DNA from: Algoriphagus aquaeductus
Lineage (GTDB): Bacteria; Bacteroidota; Bacteroidia; Cytophagales; Cyclobacteriaceae
Direction: 5' to 3'
NCBI RefSeq assembly: GCF_003253485.1
Contig: NZ_QKTX01000002.1
Span: 248,001 to 312,000, forward strand
DNA length: 64,000 nucleotides
The translations under genes were made by a program, and so were the position numbers. Positions 1 to 9,408 of the stretch are shown here, one piece after another. Numbering within the stretch: position 1 is the stretch's first letter; each line of letters starts with the position of its first letter. The notes beneath the pieces are model-generated. The model was not told where the DNA came from and made no database searches. It was given only the letters and a program-made list of their open reading frames with translations.

Positions 1-709
1 GGAATTCCTCACGCTTATTTTCAATGAAAGGTAACATGATGCTGATTTGATCCTGACTTAAAATCTCTGTGCCTGGAACCAATTTCATCTCTTCACCAAT
101 CAACTGATATAGGCCTTTTTCTTTTTGGGAAACATAGTAATCCTCTCCCATTAAGAAAGCCAGGGTAAATGACTTTTCTGCGGGCCAGGATTTGAGTGAT
201 TTCAGTGAAAAATTCTTCTCTAGCTCCAAGCGGATTACGTGAAAATTGGTCTGAATGAAAATGGAATTATTCAGAAAATGGATTGTCCAAATCTGGAAAT
301 TTTCCTGAAGTTCTTCAGGAATCAAATTCAGAAGGGAAATGGCTTGAGTTTCTCCATTGGAATCAACCTCCAAATATCCAAAATCCCTACCCCCATAGTA
401 AATACGGCCAGTAGGATCTTTCGCCAGAATTCGAATAGGGTTTTGAATTACTGTGCGCCAAGTGACACCATCGTATTCCAAGAGTTCACCTCCAGAACCT
501 AAATACATCAGCCCTTCATCACCTTGGATTGCAGTCCAAAAAGTTGAGGAAAAAGACCCCATCTCCTCAGGAGAAAAAATGGTAGTAGGCAGCCTCCCAA
601 TCTCATCAAAAACAGATTGCCCCTCTGATATTTTTGGAATCAGAAGCAAAAATCCGAGTGAAAACAAAAATCCAAGCGTGCCGAAAACTGATCGATTTCC
701 AAAGGTCAT
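1..709 (-). CDS. Propeller-type sensor protein, N-terminal part (cut by window edge)
   Basis: Reading the minus strand from the ATG at 709 gives an uninterrupted frame of about 236 residues that runs off the left edge, so only the amino-terminal part is present. It starts with a signal-like hydrophobic stretch (about residues 9-27), followed by blades such as YLGSGGELLEYDGVTWR and IYYGGRDFGYLEVD. This is the pattern of two-component-regulator propeller sensor domains. In Bacteroidota these proteins are usually periplasmic ligand sensors continued by a Y_Y_Y domain and either a HTH or a histidine kinase; that half lies outside the window, so the output type is unknown. It is divergent from the Tricorn-like gene, with a 262-bp gap. 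Short plus-strand frames over the same stretch are shadows. Confidence 0.75.
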   Translation of the reverse strand, partial: MTFGNRSVFGTLGFLFSLGFLLLIPKISEGQSVFDEIGRLPTTIFSPEEMGSFSSTFWTAIQGDEGLMYLGSGGELLEYDGVTWRTVIQNPIRILAKDPTGRIYYGGRDFGYLEVDSNGETQAISLLNLIPEELQENFQIWTIHFLNNSIFIQTNFHVIRLELEKNFSLKSLKSWPAEKSFTLAFLMGEDYYVSQKEKGLYQLIGEEMKLVPGTEILSQDQISIMLPFIENKREEF

Positions 710-971
710 AAGGATAGATTGGGATAAATGAAGCGGTAGCTTTTGTGGTTTTCAGAAAAATTGCTTTGCATGTACATTATAGTTATTGTAAAAAAAGCGA
801 AAAGCTGTCTCAGGTTTGGGTTAGCTAAACACCTATTTCCCAGTAAAATATTGTAAAAAAGTTATTTGACCAAATAAATTTTGGTTTGTCCTATTGGTAT
901 AAAAGCAAAGCGATAGACTTCCATTTTTTCCTAACTTCCCACTCTCTCAGAATGACCCAAAGATTTCACTT

Positions 972-3900
972 ATGAAAAAACTCTTTGCCCTCACCCTAAG
1001 TCTGATTTTCCCCTTGATTGGAATCAGCCAACCCACTCACGGGTATTTTATGCACCCGGATGTCCACGGAAATACCGTCGTCTTTGTGGCAGAAGGGGAC
1101 CTTTGGAAAACTTCCCTCACAGGAGGCGAAGCCATCCGACTGACTACGCATGCAGGAGAAGAAAGCTCACCCAAAATCTCCCCTGACGGGAAATGGGTTG
1201 CCTACGCCGCGACCTATGAAGGACCGACAGAAGTCTATTTGATTCCGATCTCCGGAGGATTGCCCCGTAGACTGACTTACGAACCAGCGGCCTCCGTTCC
1301 GACCGATTGGAAATCGGCTACCGAAGTCGCCTATGTGACCAATCAGTATTCCACTCTGCCACGTCTCAATACGGTTGTAATAAATATTGAAAATGGAAGC
1401 AAGATCATCATTCCTCTGGAAATGGCTGCCGAGGGAAGTTTCAATCAATCTGGCGATACTTACTATTTTGTCCGGCCCACTTTTCACAATAATGTGACCA
1501 AGCGCTATGAAGGAGGCACGGCCCGGCAACTTTGGAAATTTACCTCAGGACAGGCTGAAGCCATCAAACTTACCAACGATTACAAAGGAGAAGACCATCA
1601 TCCGGTTTATCATAATGGTCGGATATATTTTCTGTCTTCCCGAGACGGTATTCAAAACGTCTGGTCCATGAACGAAAACGGCTCAGACCTTAAGCAGCAT
1701 ACCAAGCAGTCTAGCTTTGATGTACGGGAGCTTTCGATTCATGGTACCAACCTGGTGTATCGATCCGGGGCAGATTTGTTTGTGCACGATTTGTCCAGTG
1801 CTCAGGAGAAGAAATTGGCGGTCAGCCTGACTTCTGATTTTGATCAGTTGAGAGAGTATTGGATCGATAATCCGGCCAATTATATCAGTAACATCTCTCT
1901 CAGCAATGACGGTGAAAAAGTGGCTTTGACTGCTCGTGGACGTGTTTTTGTCTTTCCGACAAAGCAGGGAAGAGCACTTCGTTTGAGCCAAAAAGACGGC
2001 GTTCGCTATCGGGATGCGGTTTTTTCTTCGGACGGAAAAGATATCCTGACCTTCTCTGACGAAAGTGGGGAGTTTGAAATCCACCAATATTCCGGATTGG
2101 GACTAGATCAGGGAAAAAAGTTAAGCAGTGACGGTAAAACACTCAGATTTGGACTTTTGCCTTCTCCCGATGGGAAAAAGCTCGCCTACTACGACCTCAA
2201 TAATGAGCTCTGGATTCAGGATATAGCCACGGGCAAAAAAGTGAAAGCCAATGCATCCGATGAAGATATCAGCGGTGCGATGTCCTGGTCTCCCGACAGC
2301 AAGTGGCTGGCTTACGGACAGGCGGCTTCCAATACCTTTATGCAGTTGTTCATTTTCAATGCTGAAACAGGCAAGCGAATCCCGCTCACTTCTGACCGGA
2401 CAAACAGCATGAACCCGCAATGGAGTCCGGATGGTAAGTGGATCTATTTCATGTCAGACCGGAATTTTGAATCCCGTATCGGATCACCTTGGGGCACACG
2501 TCAACCCGAACCGTTCTGGGAAAAGCAGATCAAAATCTATCAGGTGGGCTTGAAGAAAGGATTGGTTTCTCCTTTCCAACCCAAAAACGAACTTAAAGCC
2601 GCCGAAGAGAAAAAATCTGAAGGTCCCGTCATCGTAACGATCGAGGAGGAGGGCTTGATGGAGCGCGTCCGTGAGGTTCCGATTCCTGCCGGAAATTATA
2701 AAAGTCTCGTAGTGACAGACAAGGCGCTTTACTATCACCGAGTGGGACCGGGAATGGGCATTTATTATGGAGGAGGTGCGTCCAATGAGGATAATCCCGC
2801 TCTGATGATGACGCCGATAGATGAGAAGGCCGAGCAAAAAGTCTTTGCCGATAAGGTCAACAGCTTTGTCACTTCGGGCAATAATAAGTATGCCCTGCTC
2901 CGACAGGGATCCAATCACTACGTGGTTGAGTTGGGAACCTCACCCGTATCCGATCTTTCCAAAAACCAGCTCAATCTCGCTGGATGGAAGTTTTCAGTTA
3001 ACCCCCGTGAAGACTGGAAGCAAATCTACACCGATGCCTGGAGAATGGAGCGGGACTACTTCTACGACCGCAACATGCACGGAGTAGACTGGGATGCGAT
3101 GTACAAAAAGTATCTTCCTTTGGTGGATCGAGTCACGACCCGTCGGGAGCTTTCGGATGTGATGGGAGAGTTGATCGGTGAACTTAGCGTCTTGCATACT
3201 TCGGTAGGTGGAGGGGATCTGAGAAATGGCGATGATCAGATTCAGTTTGGGATGCTGGGAGCGAGATTTTCCAGAAATGAAAAGCTCAAAGGCTACACCA
3301 TAGACCATATTTTCCAGAGTGATCCGGACTATCCCGATGAAATGTCACCTTTGGCTCATCCGGATATGAATATTTCTGAAGGAGACTTGATCACCCATAT
3401 CGACGGGGTTTCGGTCATGGATGCACCTGATTTGCTGTATCTCCTTCGTGACAAAGCCGGAAAACAAACCCGAATCAAAGTGCTGAGCAGTACCGGTGCA
3501 GACAAAGGTGAGCGAATTATCGTTCCTATGTCCTCTTCTGCCGAGTCCAATCTCCGATACAATGAATGGGAGTATACCCGCCGTCTGATGGCCGAGGAAA
3601 AGTCAGGAGGAGATATCGGCTATGTACACCTGCGCGCGATGACTGCTCCGGATATCGGGCAGTGGTACCGTGATTTTTATCCACAGTTTAAGAAGAAAGG
3701 CTTGGTCATCGACGTGCGCCACAATCGTGGTGGAAATATCGATTCCTTCATTTTGGAAAAGCTGATGCGGGAGGTTTTCTTCTATTGGAAGAGCCGAACC
3801 GGAGAACCGTATTGGAACATGCCGTATGCCTATCGCGGACATTTGGTTTTGCTCGTGGATGAGTTTACGGCTTCGGATGGGGAGGCTTTTGCCGAAGGCT

Positions 3901-4262
3901 TCCGCAGACTGGGCCTGGGCAAAGCGATTGGTGCCCGTACTTGGGGTGGTGAAGTGTGGCTTTCTGGTGTGAATACGCTGACCGACAATGGTGTGGCAAG
4001 AGCGCCAATGAATGGGGTGTATGGTGAAAAATTGGTCGGTGGAGACACAGACCAAGGCGAAGGCGTCGAATGGCTGATCGAGGGAGTTGGGTTTATCCCG
4101 GATATCGAGGTGATCAATCTACCCAAGGCGACTTTCGAAGGAAAAGATGCGCAGTTGGATGCTGCCATTGAGCATTTGAAAGAGTTGATCAAAGCAGATC
4201 CTAGACCGGTTCCAGCCCCGCCGGCTTATCCGGATAAGAGCTTTAAGAATGGGAAGAATTGA
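972..4262 (+). CDS. Tricorn-like S41 family protease
   Basis: Large secreted protease of the Tricorn type, 1096 residues, close to the usual family length. The N terminus (MKKLFALTLSLIFPLIGISQ) is a signal peptide, so it is likely periplasmic. Residues about 40-500 hold PD40/WD40-like propeller blades (repeated SPDGKW, SPDSKWLAYG, SPDGKWIYFMSDR). A PDZ region follows near 770-840, then an S41 serine-peptidase core. The likely nucleophile is Ser968 in TASDGEAF and the likely catalytic histidine is His742 in VLHTSVGG, matching Tricorn spacing. The family degrades peptides to short oligomers. It stands alone in its transcription unit, with a bidirectional terminator-like hairpin downstream. Confidence 0.93.
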   Translation: MKKLFALTLSLIFPLIGISQPTHGYFMHPDVHGNTVVFVAEGDLWKTSLTGGEAIRLTTHAGEESSPKISPDGKWVAYAATYEGPTEVYLIPISGGLPRRLTYEPAASVPTDWKSATEVAYVTNQYSTLPRLNTVVINIENGSKIIIPLEMAAEGSFNQSGDTYYFVRPTFHNNVTKRYEGGTARQLWKFTSGQAEAIKLTNDYKGEDHHPVYHNGRIYFLSSRDGIQNVWSMNENGSDLKQHTKQSSFDVRELSIHGTNLVYRSGADLFVHDLSSAQEKKLAVSLTSDFDQLREYWIDNPANYISNISLSNDGEKVALTARGRVFVFPTKQGRALRLSQKDGVRYRDAVFSSDGKDILTFSDESGEFEIHQYSGLGLDQGKKLSSDGKTLRFGLLPSPDGKKLAYYDLNNELWIQDIATGKKVKANASDEDISGAMSWSPDSKWLAYGQAASNTFMQLFIFNAETGKRIPLTSDRTNSMNPQWSPDGKWIYFMSDRNFESRIGSPWGTRQPEPFWEKQIKIYQVGLKKGLVSPFQPKNELKAAEEKKSEGPVIVTIEEEGLMERVREVPIPAGNYKSLVVTDKALYYHRVGPGMGIYYGGGASNEDNPALMMTPIDEKAEQKVFADKVNSFVTSGNNKYALLRQGSNHYVVELGTSPVSDLSKNQLNLAGWKFSVNPREDWKQIYTDAWRMERDYFYDRNMHGVDWDAMYKKYLPLVDRVTTRRELSDVMGELIGELSVLHTSVGGGDLRNGDDQIQFGMLGARFSRNEKLKGYTIDHIFQSDPDYPDEMSPLAHPDMNISEGDLITHIDGVSVMDAPDLLYLLRDKAGKQTRIKVLSSTGADKGERIIVPMSSSAESNLRYNEWEYTRRLMAEEKSGGDIGYVHLRAMTAPDIGQWYRDFYPQFKKKGLVIDVRHNRGGNIDSFILEKLMREVFFYWKSRTGEPYWNMPYAYRGHLVLLVDEFTASDGEAFAEGFRRLGLGKAIGARTWGGEVWLSGVNTLTDNGVARAPMNGVYGEKLVGGDTDQGEGVEWLIEGVGFIPDIEVINLPKATFEGKDAQLDAAIEHLKELIKADPRPVPAPPAYPDKSFKNGKN

Positions 4263-4438
4263 TCGGGGAAGAGTTTGAGGAGCTTAATGACTTCTGCTTG
4301 AATTATGTAGGAACTGCCTTCTTATTTCTGGTAGTTGCAATGGGCTCTAGCCAACATGAATGAGAGCAATTCTGAAATTGGTTTTATGCCCTGGAATTTC
4401 TTTTCGACTCAAAAAAATCCAGGAATAGAATGATACTC

Positions 4439-4465
4439 AAAAGCCGGCCAACGTAGCCGGCTTTT
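4439..4465. terminator. Bidirectional terminator hairpin
   Basis: AAAAGCCGGC and GCCGGCTTTT form a perfect 10-bp stem with a 7-nt loop, with A and T tracts on either side. It lies between the convergent Tricorn-like and cytochrome genes and can serve both. Confidence 0.8.
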
Positions 4466-4487
4466 GGTATTCACACCGAATATGGAT

Positions 4488-5489
4488 TTATTTTTTGTAC
4501 ATCAACTCCCCAACTTGATAATCTACCGGTTCCAGACTATGTAAGTAGAGATATATGGCTTCCAGATCTTCATCAGACATTCTGGAAAATGGACCCCAAT
4601 GCATCGGAGAAATTGTGATTGTCCTGCCTTTTCTAAATCGCTCCTTCCATTCTTCTACCGACTTAAATTTTGCAAGAGCACTGTTGGGATGAGGAGTAAT
4701 ATTGGGCGAGCGCATCCATAAATCGGGATCTTCACCCAATGCTTCGTGCATTTCAGGCCAAGGCTCAAATTCCATCCCTCCGGCATATTCTGGTCCGATC
4801 GCCTCAAATGTCATCAGATCCCGGTTGGTGTGACATCCAACACAGTTGGCGACATATCGGGCCAGATATTCGCCTCTGATTACGGTCGCCTCCATAGGTG
4901 GTGCACTGGGAAAGGGTTTAGGGCTTTCGATCGGGTGAAACGATGGGACAAAGACGCGTACGGCTTTTCCAAGAAAACTCCATTGATTATCCACGACTTG
5001 GTTTTCGACAGGTTCTGTACTTCGGAGATAGGAGACGATCGCAATCAAATCTTCATCTGCCATATCCCAAAAGGGCATGATCAAAGCCATGCTCGCTGTT
5101 CCGTCAGGTTTTACAGCATGACGCATCATTCTGAAGAGTTCTCCGTCCGTATATCTCCCGATTCCGGTCAGGGGATCAGGAGTCAGATTTTTGGTAAAGA
5201 GGCTACCCAAAGGACCGAGTTTAAATTCCACCCCACCTTTGAGCGGGATCGGTTGCCCAAGGTCTGCTTGGATATACTCCTCAATGCTCGAAACATGACA
5301 ATTGGAACAATGGGCAGGCCCATGAACAAGGTATTTTCCTTTTGCAATGACAGTGGAGTCCGTACTGACTTCCAGATTCGGATAAGGATAGTCATAGACT
5401 TTGTCCCATGCGACCTGGACATACACAAGCAGTCCAACAATCACGATAAGAATTAGCCCTACTAGGCTAAGTGCTATTTTTTTAACCAT
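4488..5489 (-). CDS. Dihaem c-type cytochrome, membrane-anchored
   Basis: 333-residue protein with an N-terminal membrane segment (about residues 5-26) and two haem c attachment motifs, CSNCH at 61-65 and CVGCH at 216-220, giving two class-I-like cytochrome c domains of similar layout. Each domain ends in a MSDEDLEAIYLYL-type helix. Likely exported and anchored in the inner membrane, acting as an electron carrier; the partner is not visible. The layout resembles the cytochrome subunits of alcohol or aldose dehydrogenases, but no dehydrogenase gene is adjacent. It is the last gene of a minus-strand run after the DUF418 and NTF2-like genes, 20 bp behind the latter. Confidence 0.88.
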   Translation of the reverse strand: MVKKIALSLVGLILIVIVGLLVYVQVAWDKVYDYPYPNLEVSTDSTVIAKGKYLVHGPAHCSNCHVSSIEEYIQADLGQPIPLKGGVEFKLGPLGSLFTKNLTPDPLTGIGRYTDGELFRMMRHAVKPDGTASMALIMPFWDMADEDLIAIVSYLRSTEPVENQVVDNQWSFLGKAVRVFVPSFHPIESPKPFPSAPPMEATVIRGEYLARYVANCVGCHTNRDLMTFEAIGPEYAGGMEFEPWPEMHEALGEDPDLWMRSPNITPHPNSALAKFKSVEEWKERFRKGRTITISPMHWGPFSRMSDEDLEAIYLYLHSLEPVDYQVGELMYKK

Positions 5490-5509
5490 GGCTTTTCCAA
5501 CTTGGTGGA

Positions 5510-6031
5510 CTAGTTGATCGCAGTGGAATCTGTAGCTGCTTTCTTGGATTGTTCCAATTCCATCAAGGCCTGGATGATCGGGCCATTATCCCAGTAGCCA
5601 TATTCTTTGACTATTTTTCCATCTACAAATTGAAAGGTTTCATGGACCGGAACGACAAATTTCTGGTTTGTTTCTGTCAACGTACCCGTCCATTCTGCCC
5701 ATACATTGACCCAAGTTTCTCCTTTGTCGGTCGTGACCATCTCTATTCCATCCTCATTTAATGAAATGGAGTAATTGGAAAACATTCCCATTTCTTCTTT
5801 TTGGGAATTCATGATATCATCCAGTGTGGCAGGTTTACTTTCAGGAGTATTGATAAAAATTTGGGCATTGGGGGCATAGTATTGTCTTTGACTCTCGAGA
5901 TCACCTGATTCATAGGCTTTAAACATCGCCTTTATGGATTCGATTTCCGGTGAATTTTGCGTGTAGCGTTCGGTTTGTTGGCATGCAAATGCCAAAATCA
6001 CCAGGGCAAGAATTAAAGGAAGCTTTTTCAT
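5510..6031 (-). CDS. NTF2/SnoaL-like lipoprotein
   Basis: The start was moved from the longest frame to the ATG at 6031, because this gives a lipoprotein signal (MKKLPLILALVILAFAC, Cys17). The mature part, about 155 residues, reads as a single cystatin-like alpha+beta fold of the NTF2/SnoaL type: an opening helix (IESIKAMFKAYESGDL), then strands with VHETFQFVDGKIVKEYGYWD. Such proteins are polyketide-cyclase or ketosteroid-isomerase relatives and are often only ligand-binding. It lies 34 bp after the DUF418 gene and 20 bp before the cytochrome gene, so a three-gene operon is likely. Substrate unknown. Confidence 0.75.
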   Translation of the reverse strand: MKKLPLILALVILAFACQQTERYTQNSPEIESIKAMFKAYESGDLESQRQYYAPNAQIFINTPESKPATLDDIMNSQKEEMGMFSNYSISLNEDGIEMVTTDKGETWVNVWAEWTGTLTETNQKFVVPVHETFQFVDGKIVKEYGYWDNGPIIQALMELEQSKKAATDSTAIN

Positions 6032-6065
6032 GGTTTTTGGGGTTTTATGGGTTGGAAATAAATGA

Positions 6066-7370
6066 TTAGGATCTGATCCGTTTGAAGGGATGAATTTTTT
6101 GATAGCTGAGGTTTCTCCAAAGCCATTCCAAGGGGCCAAACTGGAAGTATTTCAGCCAAATCGGACTGATGATTAATTGGAACATCCAGATAGAAAAAAC
6201 CACATAGAGCAGTTCAAAGCGCTGAAGTTTTCCGAATAGTCCCCAGCCCAATCCGGTAAAAATGAACATGCATATCAACGAATGCATAAAATAGTTGGTC
6301 AGTGCCATCTGCCCGATGGCAGCGATTTTTCTCATTAACCATCCTATCGGCTTGGATTGAGCAAAGAGCATAATCGAGCCGACATGTCCCATGGCAACAG
6401 CGACTCTGCCTAAATCATAGGTTATCCCCGCATAGTAAAAAGACAGGTAGGAAAAATTTTCACTGAGGATGTGCTTTACTTCATGATAATTCACCGTAAA
6501 ACCAATTCCATAACCCACTCCAACCATGAGAAGGTATACTTTGGGATCTGCCTTCGCTGAAAGAATTCCGAGCTTAAACAGGGCAATTCCAATCAGCATC
6601 ATACTCAAGATGTCCCATGCATTGTACCTATAAAAGAAATAGGATTCAAACTGCATATTGATCGGAGCCAGGAGGCCCAAAACACTGAAATATCCCTGAT
6701 TGTGGGTTTTTACAAATTCTGAGATGGATTCAGGAGCTCTTTTTTCCAAATAGGCAGACCATTCCTTGTCTGAACCTTTGAGTGAGTCAGGTACGGGAAG
6801 ATTATCGGTTTTTAAAATTTCTATTTCCCGGACATCATTTACCAGATTTTTGGCATGACGATAATCGAAATAATTCCATGTGGTGCCAATCAACAAGAGA
6901 ATGAAGGCGAAGGCAAGTAATTTTTTGGGTGGGAGTTTTCGAAAAGAATACACCAAAAACCCCATAATGGCATAATCGAAGAGGATTTCCCCAGGCCATA
7001 AAAAAAGATATCCATGAATAATTCCAAAAAGAAGCAACCACATTAATCTTCTGAAATAGATATCCGCTGCTTTTATCCCAGCACCTTTGGCCTCTAGCCT
7101 TTCCAGAAAAATGAACATTCCCACACCAAAAAGAAGAGAAAAAAGAGCCCGCATAGTACCTTCAAAAAACATACTGGTCACTACCCAAGTCACTTTGTTC
7201 AACCCTGTAAATCCACCCATTATGGTGGGGTCCATGTAGGCTTCATATAGACCAAAGCCGTTGATATTCATTATTAAAATCCCGCATAGAACAAATCCCC
7301 GCATGATGTCCAAGGAGGCCATGCGTTCTTTTTCAGCAACAGGTTGATAGGTTGTTTCTTTTTCAGCCAT
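6066..7370 (-). CDS. DUF418 family membrane protein (YeiB-like)
   Basis: 434-residue polytopic membrane protein. The N-terminal ASLDIMRGFVLCGILIMNI segment and the C-terminal FGPLEWLWRNLSY segment are the two signatures of the DUF418/YeiB family, which shares a fold class with heparan-alpha-glucosaminide N-acetyltransferase-like acyltransferases. I count about nine or ten hydrophobic segments, with a soluble loop near residues 170-220. Role unknown; transport or acyl transfer at the inner membrane has been suggested for the family. First gene of the run that continues with the NTF2-like lipoprotein and the cytochrome. Confidence 0.85.
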   Translation of the reverse strand: MAEKETTYQPVAEKERMASLDIMRGFVLCGILIMNINGFGLYEAYMDPTIMGGFTGLNKVTWVVTSMFFEGTMRALFSLLFGVGMFIFLERLEAKGAGIKAADIYFRRLMWLLLFGIIHGYLFLWPGEILFDYAIMGFLVYSFRKLPPKKLLAFAFILLLIGTTWNYFDYRHAKNLVNDVREIEILKTDNLPVPDSLKGSDKEWSAYLEKRAPESISEFVKTHNQGYFSVLGLLAPINMQFESYFFYRYNAWDILSMMLIGIALFKLGILSAKADPKVYLLMVGVGYGIGFTVNYHEVKHILSENFSYLSFYYAGITYDLGRVAVAMGHVGSIMLFAQSKPIGWLMRKIAAIGQMALTNYFMHSLICMFIFTGLGWGLFGKLQRFELLYVVFSIWMFQLIISPIWLKYFQFGPLEWLWRNLSYQKIHPFKRIRS

Positions 7371-7711
7371 GAGAAAGGAATGAAATTGAGAAATGAGTGA
7401 TCAAACCAGGTAAATACAATTTTCCCAAGTGATAGATTAGGCACAAAAAAACCCCAGCTCACAATTCCAATAGTTGGCTATACTAAGCTACTTCGAATAT
7501 TAAATAAACCTTGATATTCAGACTTTTAAAGTTTTGCAGATATTACTGAAAGATTTTTCTGACTGCATACTTTTAAGACCCCTATCTATCTTCTTCTTAA
7601 AGAAAGGCTAATGATTTTTGATTGGAATTTTGCTGTGGAGGCACGGATCTGGCTTTATATACCTAAAAATGATACTTTGGGCCTCCTATGCAGATGTAAC
7701 CCATAGTTATT
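7371..7711. other. Divergent intergenic region, 341 bp
   Basis: Lies between the divergent DUF418 and M28 peptidase genes and must carry both promoters. AT-rich. I see no further gene, RNA or strong hairpin in it. Confidence 0.5.
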
Positions 7712-9343
7712 ATGAAAAAACTCAGTTTCTTGTTATTGGCGCTGCTTTCCTTTCAGGCGTTGGCCCAAAAAGTCCCGGTCTCTGGTTCGGTAAAAAAAGC
7801 CATGGATCAGATAGATACGGTCACCATTAGAAATCATATTGCCTACTTGGCCGATGATAAACTCAAAGGAAGACTTCCCGGGACCGAAGGCTATCAAATA
7901 GCCGTGGACTATGTCATCGATCAATACAAAAAAATCGGTGTGCAGCCCGGAGGTGATCCCGGACAATACACCCAAAAGCTTTTCCTCAGAAAAACCATAG
8001 TGGATAATGGGTCAGCCAAAGCGGCATTGAAAGACCCCATCGGGAATGTGGATTCGCTGGTGTTTGGAAAAGACTTTATGCCAGTTCCCCATCCATTGTC
8101 AGCCAAAGCATCCGGCGAGGGTAAGCTTGTCTTTGTGGGATATGGCGTGGATATCCCCGGACTTTATTCTGACTATGAGGGTGTCGATGTGAAAGGGAAA
8201 GTGGTGGTTTTTGTATCCGGTGTACCGGATGGCATTCCTGCTTCGACCTTGGTTTCTCACTTTTCCAGTCCCGGAAATAAAATGAACACGGCATTTGGCA
8301 AAGGTGCTGTCGGAACCATCCTAGTGACCATGGGAGCGAATTTCTCCAATTCCAATCCCGTACTACAATCCAATGTGGCTTTGAATCCCCAAAAAAACAC
8401 GGCCTATGGACGGGGATTTGTCGGGAATCTGGGCTTTGCGCTTAACGGAAGCAAATCTTTCCTGACCGGATTGTTTTTGAATTCGGGCAAAAATCTCAAT
8501 CAGGTCTTGGCCGATATCAAGGCACGTAAAAACTCCTCTTTTGAGTTTCCTTTCACCTTTTCTGCCAGCTACTCTAATACCCACAGCGAGTTTGAAAGTC
8601 ACAACGTCATCGGTTTGATTCCGGGTTCGGACCCTAAATTGAAAAATGAATATGTGGTTCATTCTGCTCACCTAGACCACGTAGGAATAGGCAGGCCAGA
8701 AAACGGAGATTCTATTTACAATGGCGCACACGACAATGCCTCCGGCGTGGCTTCGTTGCTTGAAATCGCCCGGGTCTATGTCAATGGAAAAGCAAAACCG
8801 AAGCGCTCTGTCCTCATCGTAATGGTGACCGCCGAGGAAATGGGCTTGGTGGGTTCGGCCTACTTCGCTGCCAATCCATCTGTCCCCAAATCATCCATCG
8901 TGGCCAATGTGAATACGGATATGCCAACCCTGATCGCACCGCTACTTTCGGTGGTTCCCTTGGGTGCGGAGCATTCCAACCTGATGGGAAATGTGAAGTT
9001 TGCAGCAGATTATTTGGGATTAGAAGTCGAAAAAGATCCCGAACCCGAGCAAAACCGATTTGTCCGCAGTGATCAATACAGCTTTGTGGTCAGCGGAATT
9101 CCGGCTTTACATATCAAGTATGGCAATAAATCCAATATTCCGGGATTTGATCTGGACAAGTTTGTGAAAGAGTGGAGAGCCAAGTACTATCATCGCGCTG
9201 CCGACGGGATGGATGGCATTTTCAACTTCACTGCGGCCAAAACCTATGTCCAGTTGAATTTTCTGATCAGCTATTCGATAGCCAATTCACCTGCTAAGCC
9301 TCTGTGGAATCCGGGAGATTTATTTGGGGCTGGAATCAATTAA
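7712..9343 (+). CDS. M28 family zinc aminopeptidase, secreted
   Basis: 543 residues with a clear signal peptide (MKKLSFLLLALLSFQALA). A PA-type insert domain covers about residues 130-260, and an M28 peptidase core follows. The co-catalytic zinc ligands and catalytic acids can be read in order: HSAHLDHVG, GAHDNASG, TAEEMGL, VNTDMP and ALHIKYG. This marks a periplasmic or surface aminopeptidase that trims peptides. It is monocistronic; a terminator-like hairpin follows at 9368-9408. A second, PDZ-containing M28 protein lies at 37.1-38.4 kb. Confidence 0.92.
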   Translation: MKKLSFLLLALLSFQALAQKVPVSGSVKKAMDQIDTVTIRNHIAYLADDKLKGRLPGTEGYQIAVDYVIDQYKKIGVQPGGDPGQYTQKLFLRKTIVDNGSAKAALKDPIGNVDSLVFGKDFMPVPHPLSAKASGEGKLVFVGYGVDIPGLYSDYEGVDVKGKVVVFVSGVPDGIPASTLVSHFSSPGNKMNTAFGKGAVGTILVTMGANFSNSNPVLQSNVALNPQKNTAYGRGFVGNLGFALNGSKSFLTGLFLNSGKNLNQVLADIKARKNSSFEFPFTFSASYSNTHSEFESHNVIGLIPGSDPKLKNEYVVHSAHLDHVGIGRPENGDSIYNGAHDNASGVASLLEIARVYVNGKAKPKRSVLIVMVTAEEMGLVGSAYFAANPSVPKSSIVANVNTDMPTLIAPLLSVVPLGAEHSNLMGNVKFAADYLGLEVEKDPEPEQNRFVRSDQYSFVVSGIPALHIKYGNKSNIPGFDLDKFVKEWRAKYYHRAADGMDGIFNFTAAKTYVQLNFLISYSIANSPAKPLWNPGDLFGAGIN

Positions 9344-9367
9344 TTTTTGGGTAATTAGAAAATGTAT

Positions 9368-9408
9368 AGACCTTCCAGGCTTTTAAAACCCGGAAGGTCT
9401 CTTTTTTT
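9368..9408. terminator. Bidirectional terminator hairpin
   Basis: AGACCTTCC (9368-9376) pairs with GGAAGGTCT (9392-9400), followed by a seven-base T run. It sits between the convergent M28 and DUF3500 genes and overlaps the DUF3500 stop codon. Confidence 0.8.

Noticed and set aside
4746-5456. Plus-strand frame of 236 codons
   Set aside because: Antisense to the dihaem cytochrome gene, which has both CxxCH motifs.
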